From Psococerastis gibbosa (taxonomy: Eukaryota > Arthropoda > Insecta > Psocodea > Psocidae), in NCBI GenBank assembly GCA_963971405.1, contig OZ020486.1:6037419-6101418 (forward strand): a stretch of DNA of 64,000 nucleotides, given 5' to 3'. Positions 58,226 to 64,000 of the stretch are shown in pieces. The position numbers and the translations under genes are program-made. Within the stretch, counting starts at the first letter, position 1, and the number at the start of each line of letters is the position of its first letter. Under the pieces are notes generated by a model. The model was given only the letters and a program-made list of their open reading frames with translations, was not told the origin of the DNA and did no database searches.

Positions 58226-58354
58226 CGTCCTTGGACCTGCTGTAAAATTACTATAATATATTAATATATTATTTCTATTTCTTGAACTTTCAATTGTAGG
58301 GTTGATTAAAGAAAAATAATGTTATTACTTTCTTCCCTCTTTTCTTGAGTTGAT

Positions 58355-58580
58355 TCTTCTTCTTTTTCAAATGCCTCTTATATCAGAGATTGGCGATCAT
58401 CATGGCAAATGTAGTCATGATGACTAGAGCATTGTAATGTAGTGGTTTCCCGTTGCCTTCTGCATCCTTTCTTGAGTTCCTCCACCTTCAGGGCCTCATT
58501 CCCGGCCAATCCCATGAAAAAAGAGTGCCCTGCTCATAAAAGACTGTGTTTTTCGCTTATCCCAGCTCAAACTCGGTCAC

Positions 58581-58617
<37 letters not shown>

Positions 58618-58620
58618 GGT
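58355..58620 (+). mobile_element. SINE-like element, ATGCCTCTTCTATC family, followed by a T34 tract
   Basis: Matches 31365-31625; ends in AAACTCGGTCACG followed by 34 T residues (58582-58615). Confidence 0.7.
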
Positions 58621-58957
58621 GCCTCCTTAAGGTAAGGTTCGTTGCGTCGACCTTTGAGATCTATTGCAGCCGCTTTGTCATGGAGATTCATGTCTGGAAT
58701 ATACCCACTTTCTTGATGAAAGAGCGGGTTTTTCCTACTGGATCTTCACGAATTGTCTTCGTTTCTGACCCTGGTATTCCCAGTATCCTGAAACGGTTTT
58801 TGGCCAGAGCTTCACATTCTAAGAGAACGTGCTCTGCTGTTTCGTCCTCCATTTCACACCATCTACATTCTCTACTGCCCGTGTGGACTTTGAGTTTATA
58901 CAGATGATGCCTTAGGTGGCAGTGCCCTGTGAGCAAACCAACAAACCAACACGTCAC
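58620..58957 (-). pseudogene. Non-LTR retrotransposon ORF2 C-terminal fragment
   Basis: The minus frame reads LLTGHCHLRHHLYKLKV, then CRWCEMEDETAEHVLLECEA. This C-x2-C...H...C arrangement follows the RNase H domain of I/Jockey-type elements. 5'-truncated. Confidence 0.8.
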
Positions 58958-58984
58958 GTATATGCTCAGTCACCATTGTTTGCT

Positions 58985-59065
58985 TCCACTTTTACCTATT
59001 AGAGATTTTGCGTCTTCACCTCTGAGACGACAAGGCAATACTCATAAGCTCAGCTACATAAAAGG
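58985..59065 (+). mobile_element. SINE-like piece, CTCAGCTAC family
   Basis: AGAGATTTTGCGTCTTCACC and CTCATAAGCTCAGCTAC. Confidence 0.5.
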
Positions 59066-59374
59066 CATATTATAAAAAAAATACCTAGCTTTTGCCATTG
59101 AATGTATAACATATGCATACTGTATATAGTGTTACCCAATGCTATTGCGTAAGCTCGGATGTGACGTGTGACTTAGAAGGGTCGAAGAAGACTGAGGGAT
59201 GGAGACACTCCCCACGGGAGTAGGTTTCTTCTATTAATGATTCACCAATAAGTTTACTTCGGCAGTGAATGCCTCAAGGAGGCTCAGTCTTCCTAGTAAA
59301 GTAAAGTAAATTCGTGTCGGGGTGGTACTACCCGTGGTACAGGAGTTTTCAGGTTGCATCAACAGCCTCCTGTT

Positions 59375-59560
59375 TAACCTATCGACAGTCAGGGAAGACT
59401 GCCGGGACCGCCGGCTTTACATGCCCTCCGAAGCATGGTAGTCAGAAGATAAATAATTGTACCACTAGAAAATTTTGGCATTCGGGTGGGACTCGAACCA
59501 GTCACCTTCTGGATGATAGTCCGAGTCGTTACCTCTACGCCATTCTGACTACAGTCTTCC
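59375..59560 (-). mobile_element. tRNA-derived SINE, diverged family A
   Basis: GACTGCCGGGACCGCCGGCT, CTCCGAAGCATGGTAGTCAG and GGTGGGACTCGAACCAGTCA (B box complement). Confidence 0.65.
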
Positions 59561-60179
59561 TAGTGAACCTCTAAGGCTACACCTGCTTTTTTTGTTAGTA
59601 AAAACGGCTTCAATGGACCATAGAGCAACGGCCTTAGCTTATAGAGTTATAGGACAGTGGGTATTGATTTTGATTCCGAGTAAAATCAAGTGTTTCGAAC
59701 CGATTCTCGTTGTCTGGAACTGAGAGGGAAGAAGAAGAAGAAGAAGAAGATGTAAACAAATTAATTTAGAAAAACAGAAGGAATTTTTACAGTAAAAAAA
59801 GGCGACCCATTATCGTACTCACAGGAAAGTCCTCCGATTTTTTGAAAAGGTGAAATAAGGTGCGGTGCTCAGATAGGGAGACAGAGCTTCTAATGAGGGA
59901 CTTATGGATCCCCAGATACTCATCAATAACCAGCTGCTTCGGGAGTACCCCAGGTCCTAACCCCCCCCCCCTCTCTTTCTCTTCCTGCACCCCTCGCCCT
60001 TAACGAGGACACCCCACCTCATGGGATAAAGAATTTAACACTCGCGTGGAAAAACGAAATTTTATATTTAAATAATTAGAGATTATGTGTTTTTTTTTTA
60101 AGGATTTTAAGAACATCTTTGGGTCCTTATATACCTTATGTGGGTTTATGTTCAGCATACTATTGTATACTAAAAAATC

Positions 60180-60436
60180 CCTTTTGGCTCTGGCCGATCT
60201 GGTGTTGGGAGATTTTATAAAAGCACCGACCCCACTGACAATACTGACATACACAACTATTTAACCGACCAGAAGCCTGATCATGGCGATTATAATACCG
60301 GTATTTATTTAATCCCCTGGTATTACAAATGTAAACAAGATAATTTTATAATGGAAAGTGCTATTCAAAATTTGTTTGATTACATTATTAATACCAGGGG
60401 TTAATTAAATACCGGCATTATAATCGCCATCAGGCT
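60180..60436. repeat. Fold-back with CGCCATTATAAT... arms
   Basis: Arms about 60275-60325 and 60388-60436: GCCTGATCATGGCGATTATA and the complement ending CGCCATCAGGC. The left flank (GTTGGGAGATTTTATAAAAG) resembles 3580-3605. Confidence 0.7.
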
Positions 60437-60489
60437 GCAGGTCTGTGAGCTCACTTTATTGCATAAAGCTTTTGTAAATGACTAATTAA

Positions 60490-60700
60490 ATAAATACTGA
60501 CTTTTTATTCTATTACTAAGCCAAACTAGGGGATTTAGGGCTACAAAGCCCTGTCTTACACTCAACTAGGAAAGCCTGGGACCACCTGCTTTACATGCAC
60601 TCCGAAGAAGGCCAGAAAATGCAGCCAGTGTGGTACTCGAACCAACAACCTTTCGGGTGAAAGTCTGAGTCTGTAACACTACTCTGCCTTTATATTAATA
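60490..60700 (-). mobile_element. tRNA-derived SINE (family A)
   Basis: CTATTACTAAGCCAAACTAG, TTTACATGCACTCCGAAGAA and GTGGTACTCGAACCAACAAC. Confidence 0.7.
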
Positions 60701-60973
60701 TATTGTCACGACTTTCCCTGTCCGAAGGCACTGAATTGAGCGGTGCGACGACTGCATATTTTAAAACAGGCATACTAATATACTTTGTTACAACACAGTA
60801 ATAATTGGCAGGGTATGCAATGTTTTGGGCAAGAATCATCACTAATTTATTTATTTATATTTATTTATTTATTAACCTTCTTCTTCCCCCTCTCTTCTTC
60901 TCTTGTTTCTTCTCTATTTAATTTTAATCTCTAATATCTATCAATAATTATTATACAATATTTTTGTTTTTAA

Positions 60974-61075
60974 GGTTAGCATGAAAAGAAGACTTTATGG
61001 TCTTATTGTTCGCCTTTTCCCCCGTTTTCTTTTCCCAATAAGTCGTTTTCCAGTCAATTCAATTCAATTTTTTCA
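60974..61075 (+). mobile_element. Non-LTR retrotransposon 3' end
   Basis: AAGGTTAGCATGAAAAGAAG, CTTATTGTTCGCCTTTT and CAATTCAATTCAA tail; relative of 25228. Confidence 0.65.
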
Positions 61076-61419
61076 AAAAATGATTTTTTATTCAGAACCA
61101 AAATTTACCAGAAGTTGGTCCATGGAGTCCTCAAGGAACTGGTCTAGACTACGCCAGTTTTCAAACATACTTTTCATTTCATACTTTTCATTTATAATAA
61201 CAAATTGACAATAACCATTATCAGCAGCCTATACCCTTTTCAAACGAAATAAAGCTCTAAAATTTTATAAGGATTCCCAATTTCCCTTCCTTAACGAGTC
61301 TGCATATATACATTAAAGTTATTCCATTGACGCAGTTTTATGGCTTGAAAACTAATTCGATTCATTTCCGTCGAATTCTCTTGTATACTTTACGGCGTAA
61401 TTCATATTTCAGCAGGCGT

Positions 61420-61545
61420 AGTAAGGTTCGGTCCCACCATCGTTTGAAAAGTCTCGGTAAGAAATACTGAACGCTATCGCCGTCTGCCATCTACCAAAGC
61501 ATGCCGTGCAGTAGTCCTTACATGGACTTTTCAAGCGATGATTGA
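61420..61545. repeat. Repeat shared with 9180-9300
   Basis: CATCGTTTGAAAAGTCTCGG and AAGCATGCCGTGCAG resemble CATCGCTTGAAAAGCCTCGG and CAGCATGCTTC at 9191-9275. Confidence 0.5.
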
Positions 61546-61589
61546 AGTATTGTAGGTAAATTTTCAGTATTGGAAAGAAAGATAATTAG

Positions 61590-61986
61590 GCGCGGTTTCC
61601 ACCGACCTGCTAGTGCTAAATACAAATACGGTGACGTGTTAACAGACATACAAGACTTAGGTGGGGTTTCCACTGACCTCTCGTTGCAGAATGCAAATGA
61701 CATTGAAGGAAATTTTTGTTTTACTCTATGCCATAGTTAAAATTGATCAATGATCATAGAGTAAAATCACAAACAAACAAATTAAAATTAAAAGATGGCT
61801 TCATGGGATATGTTAAGTACAAATATTTTAATAGATTTCTATAAAAAGAAAAATTCAAATTTTCGTCAATGTCATTTGCATTCTGCAATGCGAGGTCGGT
61901 GGAAACCCCGCCTAAGTCTTCAATGTCTGTTACCACGTCACCATATTTGTATTTAGCACTAGCAGGCCGGTGGAAACTGCGTCTAA
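61590..61986. mobile_element. Fold-back MITE, GGCG family
   Basis: GGCGCGGTTTCCACCGACCT start, complement ending near 61986. The arms and loop correspond to 30591-30975. Confidence 0.85.
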
Positions 61987-61999
61987 TGAGGATCTATGG

Positions 62000-62325
62000 A
62001 CTACATATGCGAAGACGGAGAAGTGGCCTATAAGAAACAACGCCGAAATAGACGCAATACTCAACGGAGAAGGCATAGTCCGGTTTATAACAGCGCAAAG
62101 CATAAGATGGCTGAGACACGTTATGTAAGAATGTAAGACGACCGCATGCCGAACAAGATGTACAAAGCAAGCATCAAACGCGGGAAGAATGAGTTGAAAA
62201 CTGACCTTCGCGAGTTGGGAGCCAGTAGATGGTGGAGCGTTGCACAAAAGCGAGACAACTGGAGGAATGTTGTCGAGCAGGCCAAAGCTCATCAAGGGCT
62301 GAAGAAGAAGAAGAAGAAGGTAGAT
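62000..62325 (+). pseudogene. Non-LTR retrotransposon RT C-terminal fragment with (GAA)n tail
   Basis: [13 protein letters not shown], then after a frameshift MPNKMYKASIKRGKNELKT and RWWSVAQKRDNWRNVVEQAK, ending in GAAGAAGAAG. A typical ORF2 tail. Confidence 0.8.
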
Positions 62326-63165
62326 TTTCATTCGTTAGGTTTTTGGAAAAAGAAATAGTAGCATGCTCAGACTAATTTAAAATGACTGTTTGCGTGACAC
62401 TATAGGTAGCAACGACACATGTGGAAACATTTGTCGGGAAACGGTCATCATGTATAAACTCGGGATGTAAAAAATCTGTCTACGTAAAGACACATAATAT
62501 TATTTCAAAAATGCTAACCCCTCGATGAAGTACACTCCGTCAAAGAAATCAGCATAACTCTAGGTATCAGTGAGATACTTGCGAAAGCTATTAACCTTTT
62601 AGTAAACTACGAAGTAAGAAAGTAAGTTGTCTGAAGAACAATTGGAGTAGCGGATCCACAGGGGGGTGGGGGTTCACATGGGTCATAATCCCCCCTAAAT
62701 AAGTAAATTCATAAGATATTAAAAAAAAATTACCCTAATTTTAAAAGCAATTTCTCTGGAGGGAGGGGGTACAGGCTGCACATCTACACATACAACTTGT
62801 GACCCCCCCCTCTCCATATTTTCCACTTGATCTGCCCTTGATGTTTCCCCATATCGCTGTAGATATAACAAGCTACCAGAGGACCTGAAATCGAAAGGTA
62901 GAACTATAACAATTTTCCCTGCCCTACAAATAAAACTTCAACATCCAATTAACTGTTACCACTAAACTCGCATATTAACGTATTAATAAAAAATTTCACA
63001 TAACGAACAGTCTAATAAGTCTATCCCCCTATTTCAAATAAGGATTCCACCTCATCCCGCCTCAGATGGTCTTAGACTATAAATAAATAATAAAACAAAT
63101 TATTGATAATGTTTCTCAAAATACCCCATTTCTATCTAGACTCGTTTATGTAAATTTCTACCCTC
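62326..63165. other. Intergenic, nothing recognised
   Basis: Short G and C tracts only. Confidence 0.4.
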
Positions 63166-63317
63166 TAGCGCTGATTTCACCAACGTCAATAGTGATATTA
63201 AAGGATTTTTGACGTGGTAGCAGATATTTTTAGACTGTCTAAAACTGTCTAAAAATGTCTGCTACCACGTCAAAAAACATTCAATATCACTATTGACGTT
63301 GGTGAAATCTGCGTCTA
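63166..63317. repeat. Small fold-back element with GACGTGGTAGCAGA core
   Basis: Arms TAGCGCTGATTTCACCAACG and complement. GACGTGGTAGCAGATATTTT is followed by the inverse CTGCTACCACGTCA. Confidence 0.88.
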
Positions 63318-64000
63318 TTCTCGTGTCAAGACTAAACCTAATAATGCGGGTGATGATGCGCTAAAATCGGTTTACCGAAAGCTTCGTCTTCAAGGAACAT
63401 GGTTCCGCCACGGCTTAAATTAGGAAGTTTTCCCAACGGCTATTCAACCGAAGAAGAAGAAATCTTCTCCCCCCCCCCCCCGCCAATCCTGAAACTTGGC
63501 TGACAACTAATAAAACGCGCCGGTAAAGGTCACAGAGACAGATAATCCGGAATCCCAGAGGGTTGTGCGAAACTCCTCCATTTAAAACTTTTCAGGCAAA
63601 CAAAGAATAAGGGATGTAATTCCGTCGTTTGTCTTGCGGGCCTCGCTCGATTTGCTTTCAAGTTTGAATCCCATAAGACTCATTAATATCGACGTCGAGG
63701 TCTAGCCCCCCCCCCCCACCCCTCCTCGAGGGTATAGCCCCCAACCCCTCACTCCATCACCGACCACGTCCTGGCCACTGTCTGACGTGTCCCTTCGCTC
63801 AGTTAATTCAAATTCTTTAGTACGGTGTAGTTAAAGTAAAAAAGTAAAGTAAAAAATACAATTTACATAACCGTATAACATTGTTTATCTTCTTCTTGAG
63901 TTACAATCTATGGGTTGGTTTGCAGCGAATGTTGTAGTTTTCTTCTCCACTCTTGTCTGTTTTTGGGCGGTCCTTATCCTTTGTAGGTGTCTCACGCTTG
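63318..64000. other. Window end, nothing recognised
   Basis: C tracts at about 63470-63482 and 63706-63717. The final 100 bases look retroelement-like but were not assigned. Confidence 0.4.

Overview
This is eukaryotic, AT-rich, intron-bearing and very repeat-dense nuclear DNA. Almost certainly it comes from an insect, possibly a hemipteran. The insect call rests on an insect-type gustatory-receptor-like gene and a choline/ethanolamine phosphotransferase close to insect homologues as remembered. The order-level guess is weak. There is no prokaryotic gene organisation, no CRISPR array and no operon.

Host genes. (1) Positions 2943-12423, minus strand, hold four exons (253 codons) of a CEPT1-type phosphotransferase. 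They start at the N-terminus and carry the complete CDP-alcohol phosphotransferase signature; the C-terminal third must lie beyond the left edge. The intron next to exon 3 carries decayed tandem copies of that exon. (2) Positions 40629-49219, minus strand, hold five exons of a seven-transmembrane chemoreceptor of the insect gustatory receptor type. The last TM7 exon was not found. (3) A possible 38-codon terminal exon of an unidentified minus-strand gene lies at 35453-35569.

The most interesting object is a complete Transib-type DNA transposon at 14341-18592 (4252 bp). It has perfect 36-bp terminal inverted repeats that begin with the exact V(D)J recombination-signal heptamer CACAGTG, flanked by 5-bp CGGCG target duplications. 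It encodes an apparently intact four-exon, 663-residue RAG1-like transposase with the DDE residues and the CC/HH zinc-site residues. About 127-bp tandem subrepeats precede the right end. It sits inside a 200-bp hAT-like MITE that keeps its own 8-bp duplication (CTACTGGC), and an uninterrupted relative of that MITE lies at 54117-54366.

The rest is a mosaic of mobile elements. It includes fold-back MITEs, several of which share the core GACGTGGTAGCAGA; non-autonomous hAT-like elements (44257-44938 is nested in a fold-back MITE); several tRNA-derived SINE families; 3' fragments of non-LTR retrotransposons; and an unclassified ~860-bp family carrying a CAGA/TCTG microsatellite and long G tracts. 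There is also a 12-unit, 173-bp tandem array at 27035-29058, a large near-perfect palindrome at 37964-38596, and a cluster of GTAATGAATGTTAC motifs at 56576-57177. Layout: CEPT1 gene 1-12.4 kb; nested Transib 14.1-18.6 kb; repeats and the tandem array 19-30 kb; repeat mosaic 30-40 kb; receptor gene 40.6-49.2 kb; repeat mosaic 49-64 kb.
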